Source: Micromonospora endophytica (GTDB lineage Bacteria > Actinomycetota > Actinomycetes > Mycobacteriales > Micromonosporaceae). From it: 64,000 nt of DNA. The stretch is from assembly GCF_003236305.1 (NCBI RefSeq), contig NZ_POTX01000001.1, positions 1 to 64,000 on the forward strand, read 5' to 3'. Below the pieces are notes generated by a model that searched no databases, was not told the origin of the DNA, and saw only the letters and a program-made list of their open reading frames with translations. The position numbers were made by a program, and so were the translations under genes. Shown one piece after another: positions 9,334 through 17,627 of the stretch (positions within the stretch are counted from its first letter, which is position 1; each line of letters starts with the position of its first letter).

Positions 9334-10905
9334 TCAGTCGGCTGCGAATCGGAGCCGGGCGAGCACTTCGGCGACCTCCCGGGTCTCCTCATGCTGTGGC
9401 CCGTAGACGATGCAGAGGTCGTCGTACAGCGGCCGCAACTCGTCCCCTGCCTCCGTGGCCTTTCCTTCGGAAAGCAGCAGCATGCCGATGTTGCGGCGTA
9501 AATCCAGGGCTGTGGGGGAGGCGTCGCCGGCGGCGGCGCGCACGTGACTGAGCACCTGCCGGAACTGGCGCAGGGCTGTGGTGGCGTGGCCGAGTTCGGC
9601 CCGGCAGTGGGCTGCCTGGCGGAGGCATTCCAGGGCATCTTCGCTGGTGGGGCCGGCGGTGCGGGCGTAGGCGGCGGCGAGGGCGTCGAATTCCGGCAGC
9701 GCCCGCCGGAAATCCCCACCGATGACGAGGATGGCCGCTCGTCGTGACCGCAGGACCAGCACACGAGGGCTTTCGGCGCCGAGCAAGGCACTGGCGGGCC
9801 CGATCACCTGTTCAAGGATCTCTGCGGCCTGGGTGAAACGTTCGTCGTCCAGCAGTTCGTCGGATTGCGCCACGGCGGCCTTTATGGCGTCTCGGACACC
9901 GGTCCGGAGGATCGCCGCAGGGTCGGCGGCGGCGTCGCTTCGTGGTGTCGGGACGACCGGAGTGGGTTCGGGCCGGCGACGGGGTGCGTTGGGTCGGCGG
10001 TACACCAGCGTCGGGTCGGGCATGGTGCTGTGGGCGGCGTCGGATCCGGGCGGGGCCGATCCAGGCAGGGGAAGGAAGGGCAGTAGCTGCTCGTAGACGT
10101 CATAGGCCTCTGGGGGCCGGTCCTCGGGGGCCTTTGCCAACAGATCGAGGACCAGCTTTTCGATCTCTGCGGGCACGTCGGGGCGGAGCGTACGTAGGGG
10201 TGGTGGTGGCTCGGTGACGTGCTGGCGCCACAGTTCGAAGTCGCTGCTACCGGTGAAGACCCGCTGACCGGCGAAGAGTTCGTGCAGGACGCAGCCGAGG
10301 GCGTACAGGTCGCTCTGGGGTGTGATCTGTGCGCCTTGGATCTGCTCGGGCGGCATGTAGTGGTGGGTGCCGAGGGCGCTGCCGGTAGCGGTGATCTGGG
10401 TGACGTCGGTGCGCAGGATGGCGGCGATGCCGAAGTCGAGGAGCTTGACCGCTCCGTCTGCGGTGACCAGGACGTTGTCGGGTTTGAGGTCACGGTGCAC
10501 GACGGGGATGGCGTGGGCGTGGGACAGGACGGTGCAGATCTGCGCGGCGATCGCGGCGGCCCAGGTGACGGGCAGCGGCTGCTGTGGGTCGATGAAGGCT
10601 CGCAGGGTGGTGCCGCGGACGAACTCCATCACCAGGTAGAGCCGGTCGTAGGAGTGGTCGAGGACGGCGTCGTACACCTGGGGGACGCCGTGGTGTTGGA
10701 TGCGTGCGGTGACGCGGGCCTCGCGGCGGAACCGCCTGGTCAGTTCTTCCGCCTGCTCGGGAGTGTGTACGGCGTCGGGGCGGATGAGCTTGATGGCGAC
10801 CTCGCGGTCGAGGACGCTGTCGTAGCCGCGCCAGACCTGTCCCATCCCGCCGGAGCCGATCTCCTCGACTCGCTCGTACCGGCCCGCGATCGGCTCTGCC
10901 CGCAC
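9334..10905 (-). CDS. Soluble Ser/Thr protein kinase with C-terminal TPR-like domain
   Basis: A 523-aa Hanks-type kinase. Residues 10-270 form the kinase domain, with glycine loop GSGGMGQVW, ATP-binding Lys39 in VAIK, catalytic HRDLKPDN (Asp139) and DFG at 157-159. A Pro-rich linker is followed by a helical C-terminal third (about residues 330-520) that looks like tetratricopeptide repeats. No transmembrane segment is present, unlike PknB-type sensors. Start GTG at 10905 has GGAGG five bases upstream. It follows hsdR by 49 bp on the same strand, so it is probably translated from the same transcript. Kinases occur in phage defence (Stk2, PglW), so a role in the restriction island is plausible but unproven. 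Confidence 0.92.
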   Translation of the reverse strand: MRAEPIAGRYERVEEIGSGGMGQVWRGYDSVLDREVAIKLIRPDAVHTPEQAEELTRRFRREARVTARIQHHGVPQVYDAVLDHSYDRLYLVMEFVRGTTLRAFIDPQQPLPVTWAAAIAAQICTVLSHAHAIPVVHRDLKPDNVLVTADGAVKLLDFGIAAILRTDVTQITATGSALGTHHYMPPEQIQGAQITPQSDLYALGCVLHELFAGQRVFTGSSDFELWRQHVTEPPPPLRTLRPDVPAEIEKLVLDLLAKAPEDRPPEAYDVYEQLLPFLPLPGSAPPGSDAAHSTMPDPTLVYRRPNAPRRRPEPTPVVPTPRSDAAADPAAILRTGVRDAIKAAVAQSDELLDDERFTQAAEILEQVIGPASALLGAESPRVLVLRSRRAAILVIGGDFRRALPEFDALAAAYARTAGPTSEDALECLRQAAHCRAELGHATTALRQFRQVLSHVRAAAGDASPTALDLRRNIGMLLLSEGKATEAGDELRPLYDDLCIVYGPQHEETREVAEVLARLRFAAD

Positions 10906-10954
10906 GTTGCCTCCGTCTCGTCCCGACTGTCAGGGGCCAGAAGACCGCCGCCGG

Positions 10955-13900
10955 TCAGGCGGCCTCGTCGTCGACGACTCCCTCCTGCCTGCGGATCAGC
11001 CGCCAGGCGGCGCTGCGGGCACTGCGGTTGAGCGAGCTGCGGAAGTCGGACTGGGACTGCGGGCCGAAGTAGCGGCGACCGAGGTCTGCGGCGGTTTCGA
11101 AATGATCCATCATCTTCTCTTCGAAGACCGGGATGAAGACGTGGCCGAAGTTTTCCTCGTCGTTGGCGACGGCGGCCTGGCGGACCTTCGGTTCGGCCAT
11201 CGCCTCGTTGAGCGGCTTGACCATGTCGTCGTCGGTGAAGCTGGTGCCGAACCGTTCGTTGAACCGTTCGACAAGCGCCGAGAGCAGGGACTTTTCCGGC
11301 TCGTTGGCTCCACCGGAGCCGTCGCCGAAGCCTTTCATCTCGGCGGCGCCCTCAGGGTTGAGGCTGATGTCGTGCTCGCCGGTCTTCTCCACCCGCAGGT
11401 GGCTGAGGTCGACCTCGCCGATGTCGACGCCGCCGTCGCCGCGCCGGGGCAGCCGGTTGAGCAGGTGCCGGCCGTAGAGGTAGAGCCGTTCCAGCTCCGC
11501 GTCGGCGTAGGGCACGATCTGGGCGAGGAAGCCGTACTTGCGAACGTAGTCGACGAGGTCGGCGCGGAACTTCTCGGCGTCTTCCCAGCCGTCCTCGTCC
11601 GCCAGCAACTCCGCGAAACGGTCGACGGCGGGCTGAAGGTGCCGGTACAGCTCGGCGTGCAGCTTCTCCCACTTCACCGTGTTGCCGCCGGCCTGCTCCT
11701 CGGCGGCCAGGTAGGCCTCGACGAACTCCTGCATCTCCGCCTCGACCAGCAGGTGGGCGGACATGACCCGGCTCTGCGCGGTGTAGAGCAGGTTGGGGTC
11801 CGAGGGGAGGGTCTCGGCTTTTTCGAAGTACGGCCGGAACGCCTCCTTGATCTCCTCGGCGTCGTTGCAGAAGTCCAGCACCGCCAGGTCGCCCTGGCTC
11901 TTGCGGTCGGCGGTCCGGTTGATCCGGGACAGCGTCTGCACGGCGGAGACACCGGAGAGCTTCTTGTTGACGTACATGGTGGTGAGTAGCGGTTGGTCGA
12001 AGCCGGTCTGGTATTTCTCCGCGACCACCAGGATGCGGTATTCGCGCTGTCCGGCGGCGGTGCCGGCGCGGGCGGACTTGTCGTCGGCCCGGGTGTAGCC
12101 GAACGCCTTCGGCAGGGCGCTCTCGGCCAGGCCGCCGTTCTCCTTCGACTCGGTGACCTCCTCGCCCTCATACGTCAACGTGCCGGAGAATGCAACAAGC
12201 ACGCCCGGGTCGGGGTAGTCGCGGTCGTCGAGGTACCGCTTGATCGCCCGAGACATTTGCACGGCGCTCAACCGGGAGGCGGTGACGACCATCGCCTTGG
12301 CCCGCCCGCCGAGCCGGCCGGCGGTGTGGGCCCGGAAATGCTCGACGATGATCTGCGCGTGCTGAGCCACTGTGGAGTCGTGGGTCAGCGCGTACCGAGC
12401 GAGCTCCTTGTTGGCCTTGGAGGAGTCGACCTCCCGCTCGTCCGGGTTTTCGTTTACCAGCTTCCAGTACGTGTCGTAGGTGACGTAATTGCGCAGCGGA
12501 TCGAGGATGAAGCCCTCATCGATGGCCTGCCGCATCGAGTAGGTGTGGAACGGGTGGTACTTGCCGTCCTCGCCGAGAGTGCCGAAGTCTTCGAGGGTCT
12601 TGTGCTTCGGTGTGGCGGTGAAGGCGAAGTAGGAGAGGTTGGCGCTGCGCTGCCGCCTGCGGGCGCTGGCGGCGAGCTTCTCCTCGGCGGTCTGTGGCCC
12701 GGCGGCGCTTATCGCGCCGGCGTCGTCGGAGTCGGCGTCGAGGCCGAGGTCGCGGAGCACCCGCCGCACATCGGTGGCAGCCTCGCCGGACTGCGACGAA
12801 TGAGCCTCGTCCACGACGATCGCGAATCGGCTGCCCCGGATCTCGGTCGGGCTCCGCTTGAGGTAATCCACGAGGGCCGGGAACGTGGCCAGGGTGACCG
12901 TGAGGATTTTGCCGGTCTCCTGGGAGAGCGCCTTGGCGAGTTGCTCCGACTTCGCGCCGTACCGCTCGTCGATCTTCACGACGAGCCCAGCGGTCTGCTC
13001 GAAGCTGCCGACGGTGTCCCGCAGCTGGGAGTCCAGGTTCCGGCGGTCGGTGATGATGAGGACCTTGTCGAAGACCGGGCTGCCGGGTTTGACGCCGGCG
13101 GCGAGCGCGTCCGGGTCGAGCGCCGCCGGGTCGTTCGGGGTGTGCAGCGACGACAGCCGGTGCGCGAGCCAGGCGATGGTGTTCGACTTGCCCGAGCCGG
13201 CCGAGGCCATCACCAGGTAGTTGTGCCCGGCGCCGTGCCGGGCGGCGTGCGCGGTCAGCCGCTTCACCGCATGCCACTGGTGATAACGGGGGAAGATCAA
13301 AGTCTTGCGGGTACGACCACCCGCGCCCTTCTCCTGGTGCAGGTGGACGAAGCGTTCCAGCAGGTCGAGCCAGTTGTCCGGCTGCCAGATCTGCTCCCAC
13401 AGGTAGGAGGCGGCGTATGTGCCGTACTCGGTGGCCGGCGGGTTGCCCTCGCCGCCGGGGCGGCCCGGCCCGGCGCTACCGGTGTTGAACGGCAGGAACG
13501 TGGTCGGCTTGCCCCGCAACTGGGTGGTGACGAAGACCAGGTCCGGGTCGACGGCGAAGTTCGCCACCACCCGGCGGGAGAAGATCAGCTCAGTGGGGTC
13601 ACGCTCCTTGCGGTACTGCTCCTTGGCGTGCACCACGCCGGAGCCGGTGAGCGGGTTCTTCAGCTCGGCCGTGGCCACCGGGATGCCGTTGAGGAAGAGC
13701 GTCAGGTCGAGCCGGTTGCCCCGGTCGGCCTGCTTGGTCGCGTACGCCAACTCCCGCACCACTGTGAGTCGGTTGCGGCGGTAGTCGGCCAGGATCGCTT
13801 CGGACTCCATGAAGGATGGCTTGAAGTACGCCACCCGGAACCGCAGACCGTGAATCTTGAACCCCTTGCGGAGTACGTCGAGCAGTCCGTCCTCCGCGAT

Positions 13901-14134
13901 CGCCCGATCGAGCCGCTTGACGAACTCCCGCTGGGCCGACACCTGGTCACCGCCACAGCGGGTTATCAGCTCTGTCCACTCCTCGGCCTGGGTCGCGCCG
14001 ACGAAGGTAAAAAGTTGGCCGCTGTCGAGGCCGAGCTCAGGACGGTAGTCGTCTCGGTCGCCCTCTTCCCATCCGTTGGCGAGTAGCGCCGCGACGATCG
14101 CGTCCCCGAACGCCGACTCGTGATGCACCGCCAC
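10955..14134 (-). CDS. hsdR: Type I restriction enzyme, restriction/translocation subunit HsdR
   Basis: Motor and nuclease subunit of a type I restriction system, 1059 aa. The N-terminal PD-(D/E)xK nuclease signature is present (Asp143, then Glu157-Leu-Lys159 in ATAELKN). Two RecA-like helicase domains follow, with Walker A ASAGSGKSN (about 310-318), DEAH at 442-445 and FAFTATPKH (motif III). A C-terminal helical region probably contacts the methylase. The GTG at 14134 has GGGGGAGG upstream and gives a normal HsdR N-terminus. The partner genes hsdM and hsdS lie about 7 kb away on the same strand. The upstream small gene appears to run into this one by frameshift; the kinase gene follows by 49 bp. 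Confidence 0.95.
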   Translation of the reverse strand: MAVHHESAFGDAIVAALLANGWEEGDRDDYRPELGLDSGQLFTFVGATQAEEWTELITRCGGDQVSAQREFVKRLDRAIAEDGLLDVLRKGFKIHGLRFRVAYFKPSFMESEAILADYRRNRLTVVRELAYATKQADRGNRLDLTLFLNGIPVATAELKNPLTGSGVVHAKEQYRKERDPTELIFSRRVVANFAVDPDLVFVTTQLRGKPTTFLPFNTGSAGPGRPGGEGNPPATEYGTYAASYLWEQIWQPDNWLDLLERFVHLHQEKGAGGRTRKTLIFPRYHQWHAVKRLTAHAARHGAGHNYLVMASAGSGKSNTIAWLAHRLSSLHTPNDPAALDPDALAAGVKPGSPVFDKVLIITDRRNLDSQLRDTVGSFEQTAGLVVKIDERYGAKSEQLAKALSQETGKILTVTLATFPALVDYLKRSPTEIRGSRFAIVVDEAHSSQSGEAATDVRRVLRDLGLDADSDDAGAISAAGPQTAEEKLAASARRRQRSANLSYFAFTATPKHKTLEDFGTLGEDGKYHPFHTYSMRQAIDEGFILDPLRNYVTYDTYWKLVNENPDEREVDSSKANKELARYALTHDSTVAQHAQIIVEHFRAHTAGRLGGRAKAMVVTASRLSAVQMSRAIKRYLDDRDYPDPGVLVAFSGTLTYEGEEVTESKENGGLAESALPKAFGYTRADDKSARAGTAAGQREYRILVVAEKYQTGFDQPLLTTMYVNKKLSGVSAVQTLSRINRTADRKSQGDLAVLDFCNDAEEIKEAFRPYFEKAETLPSDPNLLYTAQSRVMSAHLLVEAEMQEFVEAYLAAEEQAGGNTVKWEKLHAELYRHLQPAVDRFAELLADEDGWEDAEKFRADLVDYVRKYGFLAQIVPYADAELERLYLYGRHLLNRLPRRGDGGVDIGEVDLSHLRVEKTGEHDISLNPEGAAEMKGFGDGSGGANEPEKSLLSALVERFNERFGTSFTDDDMVKPLNEAMAEPKVRQAAVANDEENFGHVFIPVFEEKMMDHFETAADLGRRYFGPQSQSDFRSSLNRSARSAAWRLIRRQEGVVDDEAA

Positions 14135-14766
14135 GTCGCCTCCCCCACCAACGGATCGGGGCGCTCACCCTGATCCATCCGTCGGAGCCTACTGAGAAGC
14201 GGACGTACCGAACAGTCACCTTTCGACCACAGCACGGTACGCCAGGGCGTCACGGTGGCCCTGGACATATTCGTGCAGCCATCGGGCGTCATGCCACGAT
14301 CAAGTTCCGTCAACGTCGGGTCAAGCCGGCGAAGGCGGGCGCGGTACTCGGCGGCGAGTTCCTCCGCGTCAGCCACCAACTCGTCGACTTCCGCGGCGCT
14401 CAGGTGCGCGTCCATGAGTAGCTGTCCGAGAATGAACACCTCGACTCCGAGCGCGGTTTCGGCGGGGATGTTGTCGACCAGTTCCGGTTCACCGAGGGCG
14501 GCGCGGATGAGCCCTTCCATCTCCAGGGCCGGCAGGGTGTCGCGGTCGTTGTACCGGAGGCGGGTGGCGCTGACCCAGGCGGCCACATCGTTCGGGGTGG
14601 TGCCCGGGGGAAAGTGCATGTTGACGGCGAGCGCGAACGCCCCACCGATGATCAGGGGGTTGCCGAGTCGGTCGCTACGGCGGATCTCCTCAAGAATGGC
14701 GTCGACGCCGTCCCAGTCGGTTCGGGCCATGGCCCGGATCATGTCGCTCAGTGGTTGTTCGTTCAT
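13966..14766 (-). CDS. Paralogue of the 17628-18056 protein; C-terminus apparently frameshifted into hsdR
   Basis: Unknown family. The first ~140 residues align with the protein encoded at 17628-18056: MNEQPLSDMIRAMARTDWD, a shared LPALEMEGLIRAALGEPELV block, and VDELVADAEELAAEY. As read, the frame continues to 13966 and overlaps hsdR by 169 bp, giving 266 aa. In the -1 frame from about 14299 the sequence instead reads a coding-like tail (HDARWLHEYVQGHRDALAYR) and stops at 14216, 81 bp before hsdR. Base composition by codon position (lowest GC at position 2) fits the -1 frame better. A one-base deletion or sequencing error is therefore likely. The N-terminal domain is intact. It probably shares an operon with the HTH gene upstream (55 bp) and hsdR. 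Confidence 0.6.
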   Translation of the reverse strand: MNEQPLSDMIRAMARTDWDGVDAILEEIRRSDRLGNPLIIGGAFALAVNMHFPPGTTPNDVAAWVSATRLRYNDRDTLPALEMEGLIRAALGEPELVDNIPAETALGVEVFILGQLLMDAHLSAAEVDELVADAEELAAEYRARLRRLDPTLTELDRGMTPDGCTNMSRATVTPWRTVLWSKGDCSVRPLLSRLRRMDQGERPDPLVGEATWRCITSRRSGTRSSRRYSPTDGKRATETTTVLSSASTAANFLPSSARPRPRSGQS

Positions 14767-14821
14767 GTCGAGTGCCTCATCGAATGGGTGTGTGGAGCGC
14801 CGCGATCGGCGGTCGTGCGGG

Positions 14822-15964
14822 TCAGGGTTGGCGGGTCAGGCCGACGATGGTGGCGAGTCGCGCGACGTCGGCCGCTGCCGGTCCACGCTGGACGACCTGG
14901 GCGAGGAGGGTACGGGCGACAGGTCGGCTGCGGACCTCGGCGGGCGCGACGCTGTCGGCGTGCAGCAGGGCTTGTCCGGCCTGGGTGGGGTCGCCGGTGT
15001 CGAGGTAGGCGCGGGCGGCGTCGAGGAGGTGGGCGGCGCGGTGTTCGGGCGGCAGGCGTCGCCATTCGTGGCTGCGGATGGCATGTTCGTGTCGTTGGAT
15101 GGCGTCGGTGGTGTCGCCGAGGTGGTGGGCGGCGAGGAAACGGGCGATCTGGACTGCGACCGGTCCGAAGCCGGTGTGGTGCCGGTCGGCGTCGCGGGGG
15201 TGCCGGTCGGCGAGGTCGGCGGCGTGGTCTAGCAGGTCGAGGGCGTTGCGGCGATCACCGGAGCCGGCGGCGGCGAGCCCGGCCTGGGCGAACAGGGTGC
15301 CGCGTACGGTGTGGTCGTCCACGGTGTCAGCGGCGCTGAGGGCCGCGGTGAGCGCGAGGGGGTGGTGCCCGAGCGCGCGCAGCGCCTGCGTCACCGCGAT
15401 GCTGGCGGTGGCGGTGAGGGTGGGGCTGCCGGCGGCGGTGACGGCCCGATCGGCAGCGAGCCACGCGAGTTCGGCATGGTCGAGTTTGATCAGTACGGCG
15501 GCGGTGATCCGGTAGGTCGACACGAGCAGGCTGCGGGTGCCGTGGGTGCTGTCGAGCAGCCCGGGTAGGGCGTCGAGCAGTTGCGGGTAGCGGGCGTGCT
15601 GGTAGGTCATCCAGGCGTAGCCGACCTGCCGGCTGACCTGTTGCGCGGTGCCGGCCCGTTCAGGTCGGTGGTGGTAGCGGGCGAGGGCGGCGCGGACCCC
15701 GTCGACGCCGTCCAGGCGGGGTGCGGTCGGTGACGGCCGGCGGGGACCGAGCAGCATCTCCGGGTCGAGCCGCAACACGTCGGCGATCTCCCGGATGACC
15801 GAGTAACGGTCGAGTCGACGTACGCCTCGCTCGATCTTGTCGACCCAACTTTTCGACTTGCCGATCCGATCGGCGAACGCCTGCTGGCTCATACCCCGGC
15901 GGGTCCGGAACTCGGCGACCCGCCGCCCGATGGGTACGGAGTTGTGGTCGCGCCGGTGGTTCAT
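14822..15964 (-). CDS. XRE-family HTH regulator with helical TPR-like C-terminal region
   Basis: A 380-aa protein. The N-terminal helix-turn-helix lies at about residues 12-65 (RVAEFRTRRGMSQQAFADRI, KSKSWVDKIERGVRRLDRYS). About 280 residues of Ala/Leu-rich helical pairs follow, like the TPR region of actinobacterial XRE regulators. The ATG at 15964 has GGAGGGA upstream and overlaps by 4 bases (ATGA) the stop of a 48-codon gene, so the two are translationally coupled. It lies upstream of the paralogous small gene and hsdR on the same strand and is a candidate controller of restriction. No effector domain was recognised. Confidence 0.85.
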   Translation of the reverse strand: MNHRRDHNSVPIGRRVAEFRTRRGMSQQAFADRIGKSKSWVDKIERGVRRLDRYSVIREIADVLRLDPEMLLGPRRPSPTAPRLDGVDGVRAALARYHHRPERAGTAQQVSRQVGYAWMTYQHARYPQLLDALPGLLDSTHGTRSLLVSTYRITAAVLIKLDHAELAWLAADRAVTAAGSPTLTATASIAVTQALRALGHHPLALTAALSAADTVDDHTVRGTLFAQAGLAAAGSGDRRNALDLLDHAADLADRHPRDADRHHTGFGPVAVQIARFLAAHHLGDTTDAIQRHEHAIRSHEWRRLPPEHRAAHLLDAARAYLDTGDPTQAGQALLHADSVAPAEVRSRPVARTLLAQVVQRGPAAADVARLATIVGLTRQP

Positions 15965-16107
15965 CGCGGTCCCTCCACCGGCGGCATGACGTGGGTCGAC
16001 TCCCCACAACGCGGACACCACCGCGACTTCACCCGAAACGCGAACAGCCCAGCCACGAACCCCAGCAGCACAGCACTGAGGATCATCATCGTCAGCTCGA
16101 CAACCAC
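15961..16107 (-). CDS. 48-aa membrane peptide with a CxxC zinc-ribbon half-site, coupled to the HTH gene
   Basis: Small gene with clear translation signals. It starts with GTG at 16107, with AAGG nine bases upstream, and its TGA overlaps the ATG of the HTH gene in ATGA. The peptide has one hydrophobic helix (about residues 6-24, ILSAVLLGFVAGLFAF), then a basic turn and WCPRCGESTH, half of a zinc ribbon. An ATG pair at residues 7-8 is an alternative start. It could act as a membrane tether or partner for the coupled regulator. Function unknown; the call rests on RBS, overlap and composition. Confidence 0.55.
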   Translation of the reverse strand: MVVELTMMILSAVLLGFVAGLFAFRVKSRWCPRCGESTHVMPPVEGPR

Positions 16108-16363
16108 AACCGCTCACCTTCCATCGAGACCGACAGCCGAGAATGAGTCCGCGATGGCTCGCGACCACTCGGAGCCGGCGGGCGGACGGGAGACGACCAG
16201 GAGCGACGCATCGGGGCTTGCGGCGTGTCGCGGTAAGCGCCAGCACGCTGAGCCAACGCCGTGTACGGGGGAGGACAGTGCATCTCAGATCCCTTCGGGG
16301 TTCTGGCAAGCCCTCACAACGGAGGTCTTGGTCGGATGGCCGGTCTGAGGGCTTCTCCGTGCG

Positions 16364-16375
16364 CTGATCGATCAG
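16364..16375. promoter_or_regulatory. 12-bp perfect palindrome, candidate operator
   Basis: CTGATCGATCAG is fully self-complementary and sits in the divergent regulatory region. Which of the flanking HTH proteins binds it is unknown. Confidence 0.35.
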
Positions 16376-16401
16376 TGACCCAGCAGTGAATGCGCACCCA
16401 T

Positions 16402-16420
16402 TTTGCGCGCGCAAATTTGC
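16402..16420. promoter_or_regulatory. Two overlapping palindromes upstream of the XRE gene
   Basis: TTTGCGCGCGCAAA (16402-16415, 14 bp, perfect) overlaps GCAAATTTGC (16411-16420, 10 bp, perfect). Overlapping symmetric sites about 80 bp before the GTG of the XRE gene suggest operator DNA. Confidence 0.4.
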
Positions 16421-16427
16421 GGAGTCA

Positions 16428-16447
16428 ACTACATGGCGTCATGTAGT
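16428..16447. promoter_or_regulatory. Inverted repeat ACTACATG-N4-CATGTAGT, candidate XRE operator
   Basis: Perfect 8-bp arms with a 4-bp centre. It overlaps the expected -35 position of a -10 element (TATGGT, 16457-16462) in front of the XRE/DUF5753 gene, the layout expected for autorepression. Confidence 0.45.
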
Positions 16448-16498
16448 GCTGGCGCGTATGGTCGATGCCAGGCGCACTGGAAGACGGAGAATGCGAGC

Positions 16499-17338
16499 GT
16501 GGAGAGCCCAACCTTCGTTCGGTTTCAACTCGGTACGCAGCTGAAGCGAGCGCGCGAGAAAGCTGGCGTGACCACCGAGCAGGCAGCCGCACTCATCGAG
16601 GTGTCGCCGAGCACCTTGCGCAGGATCGAGCAGGGCAGGGTCGGCTTGAAGGGGCCGGCGCTGAACGCGCTGCTCGACCGCTACGGAGTGGCCGATGTCG
16701 AGCTGCGCGAGACGTTGCGATCGATGGCTCGAACGGGTAAGCAGCGCGGCTGGTGGGCGAAGTACAGCGACTTGCCCAACTCCTACCGGCAGTACATCGG
16801 ACTTGAGTCCGCAGCATCCGTGATCGAGAACTTCGAGACCCTTGTCGTGCCCGGCCTGTTGCAGACCGTTGACTACGCCCGAACGGTCATCAGCGCCGAC
16901 GCATCCCAGCCCACGCCGCAGGCGACAGAGGAGCGGATCGCGGTGCGCACGGAGCGGCAGAAGCTGCTCACCGAGGAGAAGCTACGCCTGGTTGCCGTGA
17001 TCGATGAGGCGGTCCTGCGCCGGCAGATCGGTGGCACCGAGGTGATGCGAGAGCAGCTATCGGCGCTGCTCGACGCGCAGAAGCGATGGAACGTGAGCAT
17101 CCAGGTCATCCCGTTCCGGGAAGGTGCTTATGCCTCGATGGTGTCGAGCTTCCACATCCTCAGCTTCGATGACGGACCAGGGGTGGTGTACATCGAGGGC
17201 TTGACCGGCGACCTCTACGCTGAAGGTGAGGACGTTGACAGGTGTATGCGGGTATTCAGCAGCCTTCGAGCAGAAGCCCTGTCTCCCACGGCCTCAACCG
17301 TGATGATCAAGAGGATTCGGGACGAGGAGACGCCATGA
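16499..17338 (+). CDS. XRE-family regulator with DUF5753 domain
   Basis: A 279-aa protein of the actinobacterial XRE/DUF5753 type. The helix-turn-helix lies at about residues 14-60 (LGTQLKRAREKAGVTTEQAA, then SPSTLRRIEQGRVGL). The DUF5753 sensor-like region follows (ALVVPGLLQT-type motif read as TLVVPGLLQTVDYARTVI; FREGAYASMVSSFHIL; VVYIEGLTGDLYAE). GTG at 16499 is chosen because GGAG is about nine bases upstream and the length then matches the family (about 280 aa). Its stop overlaps the ATG of the DUF397 gene by 4 bases. Such pairs control development or behave like toxin-antitoxin-style modules in streptomycetes. Codon GC is lower than in neighbouring genes. Confidence 0.9.
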   Translation: MESPTFVRFQLGTQLKRAREKAGVTTEQAAALIEVSPSTLRRIEQGRVGLKGPALNALLDRYGVADVELRETLRSMARTGKQRGWWAKYSDLPNSYRQYIGLESAASVIENFETLVVPGLLQTVDYARTVISADASQPTPQATEERIAVRTERQKLLTEEKLRLVAVIDEAVLRRQIGGTEVMREQLSALLDAQKRWNVSIQVIPFREGAYASMVSSFHILSFDDGPGVVYIEGLTGDLYAEGEDVDRCMRVFSSLRAEALSPTASTVMIKRIRDEETP

Positions 17339-17565
17339 AGGCGCTCGACAACCGGTGGCGCACCAGCAGCCGCAGCGGCGGCAACGGCGCGTGCGTTGAG
17401 GCCCGGTACGCCAACCACGCCACGCAGGTCCGCGACAGCAAAGATCAGCAGGGGCCGGTGCTGAGGTTCAGCTCCGGTCAGTGGACCGGCTTCATCGGTG
17501 GCATCAAGGCCGGCGAATTCGCGGCTGAATCGGCTTCCGGAGACCCGCACCGCCCGGGACGCTGA
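17335..17565 (+). CDS. DUF397 domain protein
   Basis: A 76-aa partner of the preceding XRE regulator. The DUF397 signature is recognisable: RWRTSSRSGGNGACVEA near the N-terminus, VRDSK, and a C-terminal aromatic W-x-x-F-I (QWTGFIGGIKAGEF). ATG at 17335 overlaps the upstream stop (ATGA), so translation is coupled. Known homologues sit next to XRE/DUF5753 regulators throughout actinomycetes; their molecular role is only partly understood. Confidence 0.9.
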   Translation: MKALDNRWRTSSRSGGNGACVEARYANHATQVRDSKDQQGPVLRFSSGQWTGFIGGIKAGEFAAESASGDPHRPGR

Positions 17566-17627
17566 GCTTCGCCGCCGCCGAAGCGGTCGTCGGGCTGCTG
17601 GGGTCGCTGCTACCGGACGACTGGTGC

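Larger units (their letters stand above)
16108..16498. other. Divergent regulatory region between the zinc-ribbon/HTH operon and the XRE-DUF397 operon
   Basis: A 391-bp non-coding stretch containing at least four exact palindromes or inverted repeats (listed separately) clustered at 16364-16447. It also has a possible -10 TATGGT at 16457-16462 for the plus-strand XRE gene. Its GC is lower than the neighbours near 16400-16450. It probably holds back-to-back promoters and operators for two regulators. Confidence 0.6.

Noticed and set aside
11993-14086. 697-aa plus-strand frame opposite hsdR
   Set aside because: Antisense shadow; hsdR has a ribosome-binding site, nuclease and helicase motifs on the other strand.
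14290-14310. Programmed -1 frameshift in the paralogous small gene
   Set aside because: No X-XXY-YYZ slippery heptamer around CTTGATCG and no need for a fusion product; a one-base indel is simpler.
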